A stretch of DNA of 64,000 nucleotides from Stenotrophobium rhamnosiphilum (GCF_003052265.1 NZ_QANS01000001.1:706169-770168), one strand, 5' to 3'. Positions 33,908 through 43,967 are shown, numbered from the stretch's first letter. The notes: generated by a model from the sequence alone, not told the origin. Numbers and translations are program-made.

Positions 33908-34671
33908 GTACAACAATCGCCGTCATCGGCGGCACTGGCATGAATCAGTGGCCGGGCTTGGTGATCGAGAAGCGTCACGATGTCGATACGCCATATGGCA
34001 AACCATCAGCACCATTGCTGGAAGGCAAGGTCTACGGCGTGCGCGCGATTTTTCTCGCGCGTCATGGCGAGGGCCACAAGCTTCCGCCGCATGCGATCAA
34101 CTATCGCGCCAATGCATGGGCGTTGCGTGAAGCTGGCGTAAAAAGTGTTGTTGCGATTGCAGCTGTCGGTGGCATCGCGCCATGGTTTCCACCTGCGGGC
34201 GTTGCCGTGCCGCATGATGTGATTGACTACACCTACGGCCGCGAATTCACTTATTCCGATGGCAGCGAAGGCTCTGAGCTTAAGCACGTCGAGATGACGG
34301 AACCGTACTCCGAGCGCGTGCGCCGCGAGTTGTTACACGGGGCATTGGCTGCGGGCATTGATATCGCTGAATCCGGTGTGATGGGCGTGACTCAAGGGCC
34401 GCGCTTGGAAACGACGGCGGAGATTCAGCGCATGAAGCGCGATGGCTGCGATATGGTCGGTATGACCGGAATGCCAGAAGCCTCACTCGCACGTGAACTG
34501 GGCCTTGATTACGCCTGCCTCGCACTCAGCGTGAACTGGGGCGCAGGCATCATGGGCAATGGCGACATTCATGCAGAGATTCATCAGTCGATAGAAATTG
34601 GTATGGGCAAGATTCGTGCGATCCTGTCACGTGCGCTGCCCGCTCTCGTCGCCAAGGACGAAGAAATGTAA
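33904..34671 (+). CDS. S-methyl-5'-thioinosine phosphorylase
   Basis: A 255-residue purine nucleoside phosphorylase family protein (MTAP/MTIP type). It has GGTGMNQWPG, the phosphate/ribose stretch RHGEGHKLPPHAINYRAN, and EMTEPYSERVR. Neighbourhood with nagZ and hpt matches the methylthioinosine phosphorylase of Pseudomonas, which returns methylthioribose phosphate and hypoxanthine. MTAP activity cannot be excluded by eye. Confidence 0.88.
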   Translation: MSTTIAVIGGTGMNQWPGLVIEKRHDVDTPYGKPSAPLLEGKVYGVRAIFLARHGEGHKLPPHAINYRANAWALREAGVKSVVAIAAVGGIAPWFPPAGVAVPHDVIDYTYGREFTYSDGSEGSELKHVEMTEPYSERVRRELLHGALAAGIDIAESGVMGVTQGPRLETTAEIQRMKRDGCDMVGMTGMPEASLARELGLDYACLALSVNWGAGIMGNGDIHAEIHQSIEIGMGKIRAILSRALPALVAKDEEM

Positions 34672-34734
34672 GGTCGGTTTGACCGGCCTCCTACAGCTTG
34701 CAGCCTTTGAAGTGAAGCAAACGGAGATTGCAAA

Positions 34735-36126
34735 GTGATCGATCAAAAAAAAGAGCAGCAGGTTAAGGCTCGCCGCTGGTTGAGTAAGCTGCCGAAAGTT
34801 TCGAAAATTTCTTGGCGCGATCTGTCACTGTCTCTAGGCCCAGTGCTTGTGCTGAGCGCTTTGGCGCTGATTATCGCGATGCACTTTGTGCGGCCTGCGC
34901 CACCCGATACTTTGAATATGGTGAGCGGCAGCGAGGGCAGTACGTATCGCAAGAATGCCGAGAAGTATGCCGTCATCCTTAAGCGCAACGGCATCAAACT
35001 CAACCTGCTGCCATCACAAGGTTCTTTGGACAATCTGCAACAGTTGGCAGATCCCGATTCCAAGATTGATATTGGTTTTGTTCCGAGCGGCTTGGCTACG
35101 GACACGGATGTCAGCAATCTGGTTTCTTTAGGCAGTGTGTTCTATCAGCCGGTCTCAATTTTTTATCGCGCGCCGAAAGCGATAGAGCGACTGTCGCAAC
35201 TCAAAGGCAAGCGCATTGCCATCGGCAGGGAAGGGAGCGGCACGCGCTTCTTGGCGCTAGCGCTGCTCAAGGCCAATGGCATCAAGCCCGATGAAGGCCC
35301 GACAAAACTGGAAACCTTGGAAGGCGCAGTCGCGATGCAAGCGCTGATTGATCGCAAGGTCGACGCCATATTTTTATCCGGCGATTCGGCGGCGCCTTCA
35401 AATCTTCGTCAGTTGCTGCACACGCCCGGCGTCAACCTGTTCGATTACCCGCAGGCAGAAGGCTATCTGCGCCGCTTTCGTTACTTAAGCAAAATTGAAA
35501 TTCCAGCTGGGGCTTTTGATCTTGGTGAAAACCTGCCGGCCAAGCCAACAATCATGTTGGCGCCGACCGTTGAATTGATCGCGCGTCAGGATTTGCATCC
35601 CGCTTTGTCTGATCTCTTGATTGAAGCAGCGCGTGAAGTGAATGGACGCGCCACGCTGATGCAGAAAGCCGGTGAGTTTCCCGCACCTTTGCAGCGCGAT
35701 ATTCCAATCAGCAATGACGCATCACGCTATTACCAATCTGGCAAAGGCTTTATGTATCGCAACCTGCCGTTCTGGTTAGCGAGCTTGTTGGATCGCACCT
35801 TGGTGGTGTTGCTGCCGATATTGGTTGTACTGATTCCGGGCTTGCGCATGGTGCCGTCGATCTACGGCTGGCGCATTAAAAATCGCATCTATCGTTACTA
35901 CGGCGATTTGATGGCGCTAGAGCGCGCAGCCTTGCAGCCCTTGGATGCTGTTGAGCGTGAAGCGCTGATGCAACGCTTAAGCGATATCGAAAAAGCGGTG
36001 ATTACAGTCAAGATGCCCGCGGCGTTTGCAGATCAGATTTACGTCCTGCGCCAGCACATCAACTTTGTGCGTATGCGGCTGGTGCCCGCGGCACCAGCGC
36101 CAGCACCAGAAGCAGACGCGCTGTAA
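34735..36126 (+). CDS. TAXI-family solute-binding protein, membrane anchored
   Basis: A 463-residue protein. An N-terminal transmembrane helix (about 34-52) precedes a TAXI/NMT1-like binding domain (GSEGSTYRKNA, FVPSGLATD, REGSGTRFLALALL). A second hydrophobic helix lies near 350-370, with a charged, helical cytosolic tail. No TRAP permease genes are nearby, so it may be a sensor or scaffold rather than a transporter subunit. The GTG start is preceded by ACGGAG. Confidence 0.82.
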   Translation: MIDQKKEQQVKARRWLSKLPKVSKISWRDLSLSLGPVLVLSALALIIAMHFVRPAPPDTLNMVSGSEGSTYRKNAEKYAVILKRNGIKLNLLPSQGSLDNLQQLADPDSKIDIGFVPSGLATDTDVSNLVSLGSVFYQPVSIFYRAPKAIERLSQLKGKRIAIGREGSGTRFLALALLKANGIKPDEGPTKLETLEGAVAMQALIDRKVDAIFLSGDSAAPSNLRQLLHTPGVNLFDYPQAEGYLRRFRYLSKIEIPAGAFDLGENLPAKPTIMLAPTVELIARQDLHPALSDLLIEAAREVNGRATLMQKAGEFPAPLQRDIPISNDASRYYQSGKGFMYRNLPFWLASLLDRTLVVLLPILVVLIPGLRMVPSIYGWRIKNRIYRYYGDLMALERAALQPLDAVEREALMQRLSDIEKAVITVKMPAAFADQIYVLRQHINFVRMRLVPAAPAPAPEADAL

Positions 36127-36147
36127 ATTACAGCGCGCCTTATCTTT
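36117..36147. terminator. palindrome, probable bidirectional terminator
   Basis: CGCGCTGTAA and its complement around a single A at 36127, at the stop of the TAXI gene. A TTATCTTTT tail follows. It lies between two convergent genes. Confidence 0.6.
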
Positions 36148-36947
36148 TACTGTCTGCCGGCCCAATCTCGCGCAAACTGATTGGCAACGCGGCCGGAGCG
36201 TGAGGCGCGATTGAGGGCCCAACGCAACGCGAGCTTTTCGCCTTCTTCATCAATTGAGTTGATGCCGAGCTTGCGCAGGTGCAGTCGTACCAAATTCAAA
36301 TACTGTTCTTGATTGAAAGAGTGGAACGACAGCCATAGGCCGAAGCGTTCGGACAGCGAAATCTTTTCTTCAGTACTTTCACCTGGATGAAGTTCGTCAT
36401 CCATCCAGTGATATTCCAGATTGTCTTTTTTCGTCTCCGGCATCAGGTGGCGACGGTTGGACGTGGCGTAGATCAGGACGTTATCGGGCGGATCTTCAAT
36501 GCCGCCATCGAGTGCAGTCTTCAGTGCGGTGAGTGCAGAATCGTTAGCTGACACTGAGAAATCGTCTACGTAGAGCACGAAGCGTTCTTTCTTGCCACGC
36601 AGCGGCGCAACGATATCCGGCAGATCAATCAGATCGTGCACGGGCACTTCCACCAGTCGCAGGCCTTGCGAGGCAAAGTGATTTAACAAGGCTTTTACAA
36701 TGGATGACTTGCCGGTGCCGCGTGCGCCGGTGAGCAGCACGTGATTGGCAGGCTTACCTTCGACAAATTGCAGTGTGTTTTGAACCAATGCGGCTTTCTG
36801 ACGATCAATATCAATCAGATCGTCCAGTTCGACGGCCTGCACAAAGTTAATCGGCTTGAGCTTGCCGCCATGCCAGCGCCAAGCCAGAGGGCCCTTCAGA
36901 GGTTTGGCGCGCGCCTTGGGTTTTGCTTTACGGACAGGTTTCTTCAT
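36147..36947 (-). CDS. ATP-binding protein, DUF815 AAA family
   Basis: A 266-residue AAA+ ATPase with Walker A GARGTGKSS and a Walker B-like LYVDDFS. The basic N-terminus (KKPVRKAKPKARAK) may bind nucleic acid. DUF815 proteins are conserved but functionally unassigned. ATG 36947 begins the lysine-rich start; upstream in-frame sequence is not protein-like. Confidence 0.88.
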   Translation of the reverse strand: MKKPVRKAKPKARAKPLKGPLAWRWHGGKLKPINFVQAVELDDLIDIDRQKAALVQNTLQFVEGKPANHVLLTGARGTGKSSIVKALLNHFASQGLRLVEVPVHDLIDLPDIVAPLRGKKERFVLYVDDFSVSANDSALTALKTALDGGIEDPPDNVLIYATSNRRHLMPETKKDNLEYHWMDDELHPGESTEEKISLSERFGLWLSFHSFNQEQYLNLVRLHLRKLGINSIDEEGEKLALRWALNRASRSGRVANQFARDWAGRQ

Positions 36948-37076
36948 GTCGATGAACTTGTTATTACAGAATGAATGCCCACATTCTAAAACAGAACGAG
37001 GGCCGCAGAAGCGCATAGAATCAGCCCCTGACTCTAGGCCTCACGGCCATCATCATTCATTAGATTGGAGAATGTC

Positions 37077-38135
37077 ATGCTCAAGTCCTTCGGCTATGCC
37101 GCCACCAGCGCTACTACGCCGCTGGCTCCGCACGAGTTCGTGCGTCGTGATCCGGGCGCTGACGATGTGCAGATCGAAATCGAATATTGCGGCGTTTGCC
37201 ACTCTGATTTACACGCGGCACGCAATGAGTGGGGCGGCACGGTATATCCCAGTCTGCCCGGTCACGAGATCATTGGCCGCGTCACCAGCATCGGAAAAGA
37301 CGTAACGCGCTTTAAAGTGGGTCAACGCGTCGGCGTCGGCTGCATGGTGGATTCTTGCCAAAGCTGCGCCAGCTGCAATGAAGGTGATGAGCAGTATTGC
37401 GAGAAAGGCTTTACGGGGACTTATGGTGGTGTTGAGAAAGTCATTGGTGGCCGAACCTTTGGTGGCTACTCCAACAACATCGTCGTTAAAGACAAGTTTG
37501 TTTTGCGCATCCCCGAGTCACTCGATGCTGCAGGTGCTGCGCCTTTACTTTGCGCAGGCGTGACGACATGGTCACCGCTCCATCACTGGAAAATTGGTAA
37601 AGGTCACAAAGTTGGTGTGGTCGGCCTCGGTGGTCTGGGACATATGGCGATTAAGTTCGCTCACGCCTTGGGCGCACACGTCACGCTATTCACCACTTCG
37701 CCGGGCAAAGAAGAAGATGCCAAGCGCATGGGCGCGGACGTAGTCGTGATCTCGAAAGACAAGGATCAGATGAAGGCTTGCAAGAACAGCCTCGACTTCA
37801 TCATCAACACCGTTGCAGCGTCACACAATCTCGATGCGTTCCTTGGTTTGCTGAAGCGTGATGGCAATATGACCTTGGTCGGCGTGCCTGAGCATCCGCA
37901 TCCATCGCCGAGCGTTGCCAATCTCGTTTACAAGCGTCGCTCGCTTAGCGGCTCGCTGATCGGCAGCATTGCGGAAACGCAAGAGATGCTCGACTTCTGT
38001 GCCGAGCACAAGATTGTTTCAGATATTGAAATCATTCCAATCCAGAAGATCAACGAAGCTTACGAGCGCATGCTCAAGAGCGATGTGAAGTATCGCTTTG
38101 TGATTGATATGGCAACGCTTAAGCCTGCGGCATAA
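37077..38135 (+). CDS. NAD(P)-dependent zinc alcohol dehydrogenase (YahK/CAD type)
   Basis: A 352-residue medium-chain dehydrogenase. Catalytic zinc ligands lie in CGVCHSDLH and GHE, structural zinc cysteines in CQSCASCNEGDEQYC, and the cofactor motif is GLGGLGH. YahK-like enzymes reduce broad aldehydes with NADPH. ATG 37077 has GGAG eight bases upstream. It is followed after 7 bp by the LLM flavoprotein. Confidence 0.93.
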   Translation: MLKSFGYAATSATTPLAPHEFVRRDPGADDVQIEIEYCGVCHSDLHAARNEWGGTVYPSLPGHEIIGRVTSIGKDVTRFKVGQRVGVGCMVDSCQSCASCNEGDEQYCEKGFTGTYGGVEKVIGGRTFGGYSNNIVVKDKFVLRIPESLDAAGAAPLLCAGVTTWSPLHHWKIGKGHKVGVVGLGGLGHMAIKFAHALGAHVTLFTTSPGKEEDAKRMGADVVVISKDKDQMKACKNSLDFIINTVAASHNLDAFLGLLKRDGNMTLVGVPEHPHPSPSVANLVYKRRSLSGSLIGSIAETQEMLDFCAEHKIVSDIEIIPIQKINEAYERMLKSDVKYRFVIDMATLKPAA

Positions 38136-38142
38136 GGCACAA

Positions 38143-39138
38143 GTGCGCATCCCACTTTCAGTTCTCGATTTGGCGCCGGTGCCGACCGGCACTACGCCGT
38201 CGGAGGCGATCCGTCGCACGGTGGATCTGGCGCAGCTTGCGGACCGACTCGGCTATGTTCGCCACTGGTTTGCAGAGCACCATGGCATGCCTAGCGTGGC
38301 CAGTGCTGCGCCAGAAATTCTGATTGGCCATATCGCGGGCGTAACAAAAAATATCCGTGTGGGTTCTGGCGGCATCATGTTGCCGAATCACACGCCGCTG
38401 AAAGTGGCGGAAACTTTTCGCACGTTGGAAGCTTTGTATCCGGGGCGCATTGATTTGGGTCTTGGCCGTGCGCCTGGTTCTGATCAGGCTGCTAGCCGCG
38501 CGCTGGAGGCCAGTGACGGCCATGATTTTTCGCAGCAACTCGCTGAGCTGTTGGCGTTTTGTGGGCAGACGGAATTCGCTGCGAATCACCCGTTCCGCAA
38601 AGTGATCGCGATTCCAGATGATGTGCCACTGCCACCCATTTGGATTCTCGGTTCTAGTGGTGCGAGTGCAAGACTCGCCGGCAATGCAGGCATGGGTTAC
38701 AGCTTCGCCAGTCATTTCAGCCCCACGCCTGCGGGCCCGGCGTTTAATGCTTATGCAGACAGCTTTAAGCCCTCAGCGCAGTTTCCTAAGGCGAACGCGA
38801 TTCTTGGTGTCGCCGTGGTTTGTGCAGAGACCGATGAAGAAGCGGATCACCTTGCGACGACAATGGATCTTGCGTGGTTACGCATTCGTCGTGGCGAGTT
38901 CCGACCGTTGCCGAGCCCTGAAGAAGCCAAGGCTCATGTTTACACCGAGTTTGAGCTTGAAGCTGTGCGTGAATATCGCAGTCGCACGGTGATCGGCAAT
39001 CCTAAGAAAGTGCGAGCCCAGATCGAATCACTGGTTAGCGAAAGTGGCGCTGATGAAGTGATGGTGGTGACGAACCTGCACGGACATGCCGAGCGCTTGC
39101 GTAGCTACGAATTACTGGCGCGCGTGTTCGCAGAATAG
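38143..39138 (+). CDS. LLM class flavin-dependent oxidoreductase
   Basis: A 331-residue bacterial luciferase-like protein of the MsnO8-type family. It has the RHWFAEHHGMPSVASAAPEI motif and RIDLGLGRAPGSD. Such FMN enzymes oxidise small organics or act in unknown side reactions. GTG 38143 has AAGG five bases upstream and starts in the beta-1 strand (RIPLSVLDLAPV). Probably co-transcribed with the alcohol dehydrogenase; convergent with the potassium channel gene. Confidence 0.9.
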   Translation: MRIPLSVLDLAPVPTGTTPSEAIRRTVDLAQLADRLGYVRHWFAEHHGMPSVASAAPEILIGHIAGVTKNIRVGSGGIMLPNHTPLKVAETFRTLEALYPGRIDLGLGRAPGSDQAASRALEASDGHDFSQQLAELLAFCGQTEFAANHPFRKVIAIPDDVPLPPIWILGSSGASARLAGNAGMGYSFASHFSPTPAGPAFNAYADSFKPSAQFPKANAILGVAVVCAETDEEADHLATTMDLAWLRIRRGEFRPLPSPEEAKAHVYTEFELEAVREYRSRTVIGNPKKVRAQIESLVSESGADEVMVVTNLHGHAERLRSYELLARVFAE

Positions 39139-39139
39139 A

Positions 39140-40180
39140 TCAGGCGATTGCGTTAGCCTGAATTTCGATTAACACATCTCCAGTCTGAACCTTCGCGCGC
39201 GGACCTTCCCAAAAGCCAATGCGTTCGTTTTGGCGAAGCAGACGCACCACAAGGCCGGGACTAAGATCACGCATGGCTTTGCCGATTTCATCTGCGCGAG
39301 CAGGGCGCTCGACAAGGCGTACATGGCCATCTACACACATCAAATCGTGGATGTAATCAGCAACGTGTGCGGATGCGATGGAATCCGCCATCAGGTATCC
39401 GCCAACAATCGACGGCGCGACGGTAGCGTTAGCGCCGGCCTGACTGATGAGCTTGATGTTTTCTTCTTCAGCAACCGAACAAACAATTCGCACTTTAGGG
39501 TTGAGTTGGCGCACCGTGAGCACGGTAAGCACGGCCGCGTCGTCGCGGCCCAGACAAATCAGCACACTGCTGGCGCGATCAATGCCGGCATCAATCAAAT
39601 CCTGTTCGCGTGTGGCATCGCCGAGTAGGCCGATATAGCCCGCTTCTGCAGCTAGTGCGAGCTCACTGGTATTACGTTCAAGAATGAGCACTTGGCTTGC
39701 GGGCGTGCCGCGTGCCACTGCTTCTGAAGCACAACTTTTTCCGCCATGACCAAATCCGCAAATGATGAGGTGTTGGTTTAATGTTTTTTGAATGTGAGTC
39801 ATGCGGCGAGCCTCCAGCCAGCGTTGTAATACGAGTTCGTAAGCGGTGCCGAGAAACACTAGCCAAATCACGAGTCGTAGCGGCGTGACAAAAATGGTAT
39901 CGGCGATGCGAGCGCGTTTAGACACTGGCACGATGTCGCCATAGCCGACGGTGGTGATCGTCATCGCCGTGAAGTAGGCGACATCGCTAAAGCTGACATG
40001 GCCATCTATCTGATCTTTAAGACCCTCGCGATCAAACCAGAAGATGGCGAGAATCATAGAGACGAGTGTCACCAGAATCGCCAAGCGCATCATTAACATT
40101 TGCGCGGGCGTTCGCTCTGCCTTGATGAACAGACGTTTTACGGTCTGTGCATGCGATAAGGAATCTTGTCGCGTGGTCAT
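39140..40180 (-). CDS. potassium channel protein with RCK domain
   Basis: A 346-residue channel subunit: two transmembrane helices (about 28-46 and 88-110) around a pore loop with selectivity filter TTVGYGD. A TrkA-N/RCK Rossmann domain (IICGFGHGG) and a TrkA-C-like end follow. It conducts K+ under ligand control. Its start overlaps the M48 protease stop, so it lies at the end of a leftward three-gene unit. Confidence 0.93.
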   Translation of the reverse strand: MTTRQDSLSHAQTVKRLFIKAERTPAQMLMMRLAILVTLVSMILAIFWFDREGLKDQIDGHVSFSDVAYFTAMTITTVGYGDIVPVSKRARIADTIFVTPLRLVIWLVFLGTAYELVLQRWLEARRMTHIQKTLNQHLIICGFGHGGKSCASEAVARGTPASQVLILERNTSELALAAEAGYIGLLGDATREQDLIDAGIDRASSVLICLGRDDAAVLTVLTVRQLNPKVRIVCSVAEEENIKLISQAGANATVAPSIVGGYLMADSIASAHVADYIHDLMCVDGHVRLVERPARADEIGKAMRDLSPGLVVRLLRQNERIGFWEGPRAKVQTGDVLIEIQANAIA

Positions 40181-41319
40181 GATGATTTACCTTGCTTGAC
40201 AGGTCTCGCTTCGGACTTCTTTAAACTCCCTTTAACAGCGGCCCAATCCATTTTGATCGCTTGGCAATCGCAGGGATTCGCCTTGATCTCAACTTGCATC
40301 GCGGCCAAGCGTTCGTCAGTAGCCGGATGGCTGGAGAGAAAGCTCAGTATCGCAGGATTTTTATCCGCACCTTTCTCTTTTTCCTTAGCCATCAATTTGC
40401 TAAAGAATTCGGCCATGCCTTTGGGTTGAATGCCTGCTGCAACCAAAGCCTTCACGCCTCCTGCATCGGCCTGCGCTTCGAGTTCGCGGCTGTGTCGCAT
40501 GGAACCAGCGGAGTGCAGCAGCACGCTCGCGATGGCGCTGACATCGCCCATCGTGAGCGCCAACACGGTGGCCAAGCCTGCCGAGTGAATCATCTGTTGC
40601 AGGATGTGTCGTTGTTCGACGTGCTGCACTTCATGCGCCAATACAGCGGCAAGTTGCTCTGGGCTATCAGCATTAGCGATTAATCCGCTGTGCACGATGA
40701 CAACGCCACCGGGCATCGCGAAAGCATTGATGCTGTCATCTTCTTTGACGAACCAGTGATATTCGTAACGCGATCCTTTGGTGAGGCGACCACCAATTTC
40801 GCTAACTGCTTTTGCCGCCACGCTGGTTTGATCCAGTTCGTCATCATTTTTCAGGCTCTTGAGTGTGGCTTCGCCCAGACGTTTTTCAGTGGAGAGTGGG
40901 ATCTGTGCAGCCAGCCAACGCTCGACGCGATCTAACTGCCAAATGCCTAGGACGATCGCCAACACGAACAAAGCCAAAGTTGTGAGTACGGTGTTCCACT
41001 TAAAGCGTTGCGCCTTGGCTTTGAATTGGCCTTTGCGTAAGTGTGGCAATAATGCTGACGGACTCTGGGCAAGTAGTGCTTGATGCGATGCTTTATCGAT
41101 CGGCGTTACCGACCAGCTTGTTTGGCCATCATGCCAATGCAGAAACAACTGATCATCATCAAAGCCGCCAACGTGTACGTTGACCTGTGCACTTTCCGCG
41201 CGCAGTGAAAGCTCAGGGCCTTCGACAATTAAAGTCTCACCGCTAAAACGCAGCGTTGCAGCCACACCTGCTTTAGGCAGGGTGGCTGCTTGTACGCGTA
41301 CTGCAATCTGCGGCTGCAT
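40177..41319 (-). CDS. M48 family metallopeptidase, membrane anchored
   Basis: A 380-residue protease. An N-terminal beta-rich domain (about 1-95), a transmembrane helix (about 112-130), then the M48 domain with zinc motif HEVQH and the downstream glutamate region RHSRELEAQADAGG. Related to HtpX/Oma1-like quality-control proteases. Its start shares a base with the stop of the upstream AIM24 gene and its end overlaps the channel gene. Confidence 0.92.
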   Translation of the reverse strand: MQPQIAVRVQAATLPKAGVAATLRFSGETLIVEGPELSLRAESAQVNVHVGGFDDDQLFLHWHDGQTSWSVTPIDKASHQALLAQSPSALLPHLRKGQFKAKAQRFKWNTVLTTLALFVLAIVLGIWQLDRVERWLAAQIPLSTEKRLGEATLKSLKNDDELDQTSVAAKAVSEIGGRLTKGSRYEYHWFVKEDDSINAFAMPGGVVIVHSGLIANADSPEQLAAVLAHEVQHVEQRHILQQMIHSAGLATVLALTMGDVSAIASVLLHSAGSMRHSRELEAQADAGGVKALVAAGIQPKGMAEFFSKLMAKEKEKGADKNPAILSFLSSHPATDERLAAMQVEIKANPCDCQAIKMDWAAVKGSLKKSEARPVKQGKSS

Positions 41320-42125
41320 TAGGCTCTGGGTTCAATGAACAAGCTGGCGATGACAAAGATCACAATCGCGACCAGATAAAGGCGGCCTAGCGGTGAGCGT
41401 CCACGCGCGCTGAATGCATGCGCAAACAAACCTTTCGCCAGACGCTGAACGGGTAGCGATTGCAACCAGACTTGGCCCGGACCTTTCAGATGTGCGAAGA
41501 ACAAACCTTCGCCGCCAAAGATTGCCGTCTTGGCTTTGCCGACATAACGGATGTCATACGTTGCTGAAGTTTGCAGCGCGGCGAGACAGCCGGTGTCTAC
41601 TTTCAGTGATTCGCCCGGGCCGAGTGTTTGTTCGCTGAGCGTGCCGCTGGCATGAATGAACGCGATGCCAGTGCCGGTGAGTTTCTGCATGATGAAACCT
41701 TCGCCGCCAAAGAAGCCGACGCGCAGACGTTTCTTGAAAGCGATGCCAACACGTACGCCTTGAGTGCCGCCTAGAAATGCGCCTTTCTGACAAATGATGG
41801 CGCCGCCATTGGCAGCCAGATCAATTGCAATAATTTTGCCCGGAGAGGGCGCTGCAAACGCGACGCGCTGTGGTTGCGTTGTAGGGTTTTTAAACAGCGT
41901 AGAAAACATGCTCTCACCCGTGAAAGCACGCTTAACGGCGCCAGCAATGCGAGCAAAGAAACCTTCATTAGCGCCATCGCCCAGCACGGTGTCCATAACG
42001 ACTGGATCGTCCATGAACATCATTGAACCGGGTTCGCCGACGGCCACTGTGCCGGGTGAAAGCGTGAGCTGAACAAACTGAAGATCAGAACCTTCAATAC
42101 GATATTCGAAGCGGTTGTCGCTCAT
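41319..42125 (-). CDS. AIM24 / TIGR00266 family protein
   Basis: A 268-residue protein with the AIM24 beta-roll fold (GGEGFIMQKLTGTG, GGEGLFFAHLKGPG) and a C-terminal transmembrane helix (about 245-262). Function unknown; family members often neighbour membrane proteases, as here. First gene of the leftward unit ending in the potassium channel. Confidence 0.9.
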   Translation of the reverse strand: MSDNRFEYRIEGSDLQFVQLTLSPGTVAVGEPGSMMFMDDPVVMDTVLGDGANEGFFARIAGAVKRAFTGESMFSTLFKNPTTQPQRVAFAAPSPGKIIAIDLAANGGAIICQKGAFLGGTQGVRVGIAFKKRLRVGFFGGEGFIMQKLTGTGIAFIHASGTLSEQTLGPGESLKVDTGCLAALQTSATYDIRYVGKAKTAIFGGEGLFFAHLKGPGQVWLQSLPVQRLAKGLFAHAFSARGRSPLGRLYLVAIVIFVIASLFIEPRA

Positions 42126-42246
42126 GAAATTTCCCGTCTGTTTAATTGTGGTTTTGTCCCGGCGTCCTGCTAGGAGAAAGCGATAAATCTTCTACGCCAC
42201 TTTAACAAAACGACGCTGATTCGCCGCACTTGCGTTTGTTGGGAAT

Positions 42247-42285
42247 AAAAAAGCCACCCGCCTTTGATAAGAGCGGATGGCTTTT
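42247..42285. terminator. bidirectional intrinsic terminator
   Basis: GCCACCCGC and GCGGATGGC stem (42253-42281) flanked by A6 on the left and T4 on the right. It ends leftward ettA transcription. Confidence 0.8.
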
Positions 42286-42302
42286 GTACTGCGTGAAGTG
42301 GC

Positions 42303-43967
42303 TTAAGCCAGCTTCTTGTGACGTGTACGGCGATTCACGCCCGGCTCGTTGCCGGTACGACGACGGAAGTCATCTTCGTAATCGCGGTAGTTGCCTTCGT
42401 GCCAGATTACTTCGCCAGAATCTTCAAATGCGAGGATGTGCGTTGCTACGCGATCGAGGAACCAACGGTCATGTGAGATGACCAGTGCGCAGCCAGGGAA
42501 GTCGAGAATCGCTTCTTCCAGCGAACGCAGCGTTTCGACGTCGAGATCGTTGGTTGGTTCGTCGAGCAGCACAACGTTACCGCCGGTGAGCAGCAGCTTG
42601 GCCAAGTGCACGCGATTACGTTCACCGCCCGAGAGTTCTTTGACGCGCTTCTGCTGGCTTTCGCCTTTGAAGTTGAAGCGGCCGATGTAAGCGCGCGCTG
42701 GCATCGAGAAGTTGCCGATCTGCAACATGTCGTTGCCTTCAGCAATTTCCTGAAACACGGTGTTGTCACCGTTGAGCGAGTCGCGGCTCTGATCGACGTA
42801 GGCAAATTTCACGGTCTCACCGACAGTGACTTCGCCCTGATAGTCGCTGTCCTGACCGGTGAGGATGCGGAACAGCGTGGTTTTACCCATGCCGTTAGCG
42901 CCGACAATGCCGACGATTGCGCCGCGCGGAACAGTGAAGTTAACGCCGGAGTACAGCTGACGATCGCCAAACTTCTTGCCGAGATCTTTGACCTCGATAA
43001 CGATGTCGCCGAGGCGAGGGCCAGGTGGAATGTAGAGCTCTTTGGTTTCTGAGCGGGACTGATATTCCTGCGATGACAATTCTTCAAACGCTTTGATACG
43101 CGCCTTGCTCTTGGCCTGACGACCCTTAGGATTCTTGCGCACCCATTCGAGTTCTTCATTGAGCGCTTTCTGGCGCGCGTCTTCCTTGTTGCTTTCTTCC
43201 GACAGGCGCTTGGTTTTCTGTTCCAGCCAGTTGGTGTAATTGCCCTGCCAAGGAATGCCTGTGCCGCGGTCGAGTTCGAGAATCCAGCCAGCGACGTTAT
43301 CGAGGAAGTAACGGTCGTGGGTTACGGCGATGATGGTGCCGGGGAAGTCTTTCAGGAATTTTTCCAGCCAAGCAACGGATTCAGCATCCAAGTGGTTGGT
43401 AGGTTCGTCGAGCAGCAGCATGTCTGGCTTGGAGAGCAACAGACGGCACAACGCAACGCGGCGGCGTTCACCACCGGAAAGTTTGGTGACGTCGGCATCC
43501 CATGGCGGCAGGTTCAGCGCTTCAGCAGCCTTGTCGAGAATCACGTCGATGTTGTGGCCGTCGCTGGCAGCGAGAATCGCTTCCAACTCTTGCTGACGAG
43601 CTGAGAGCTTGTCGAAGTCTGCATCGGGTTCAGCGTAGGCGGCGTAAACCTGATCCAGCTCAGCCTGCGCGTTGGTGATGTCCGACATCGCTTCTTCAAC
43701 GTTCTGACGAACGTTCTTGGTCGGATCGAGCTGCGGTTCCTGAGGCAGATAGCCCATCTTCAGGCCCGGCTGCGGGCGCGCTTCGCCGACGAAATCCTTG
43801 TCGATGCCGGCCATGATCTTCAGCAACGTCGACTTACCCGCGCCGTTGTAGCCCAAAACGCCGATCTTGGCGCCGGGGAAGAAGCTCAAAGAGATGTTAC
43901 GCAGGATCTCTTTCTTGGGCGGCACAATCTTGCCGCACTTGTTCATCGTAAAAACGTACTGACTCAT
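42303..43967 (-). CDS. ettA: energy-dependent translational throttle protein EttA
   Basis: A 554-residue ABC-F protein with two ATPase domains. Walker A motifs are GYNGAGKST and GANGMGKTT, the signatures LSGGERRRV and LSGGERNRV, and a charged linker of about 80 residues lies between. EttA binds the ribosomal E site and gates the first elongation step according to ATP/ADP. Monocistronic by layout. Confidence 0.96.
   Translation of the reverse strand: MSQYVFTMNKCGKIVPPKKEILRNISLSFFPGAKIGVLGYNGAGKSTLLKIMAGIDKDFVGEARPQPGLKMGYLPQEPQLDPTKNVRQNVEEAMSDITNAQAELDQVYAAYAEPDADFDKLSARQQELEAILAASDGHNIDVILDKAAEALNLPPWDADVTKLSGGERRRVALCRLLLSKPDMLLLDEPTNHLDAESVAWLEKFLKDFPGTIIAVTHDRYFLDNVAGWILELDRGTGIPWQGNYTNWLEQKTKRLSEESNKEDARQKALNEELEWVRKNPKGRQAKSKARIKAFEELSSQEYQSRSETKELYIPPGPRLGDIVIEVKDLGKKFGDRQLYSGVNFTVPRGAIVGIVGANGMGKTTLFRILTGQDSDYQGEVTVGETVKFAYVDQSRDSLNGDNTVFQEIAEGNDMLQIGNFSMPARAYIGRFNFKGESQQKRVKELSGGERNRVHLAKLLLTGGNVVLLDEPTNDLDVETLRSLEEAILDFPGCALVISHDRWFLDRVATHILAFEDSGEVIWHEGNYRDYEDDFRRRTGNEPGVNRRTRHKKLA

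Noticed and set aside
34672..34700. Fourth GTAG-type palindrome after mtiP
   Set aside because: A short GGTCGG/CCGGCC hairpin precedes CCTAC, but there is no matching GTAG head or long arm.
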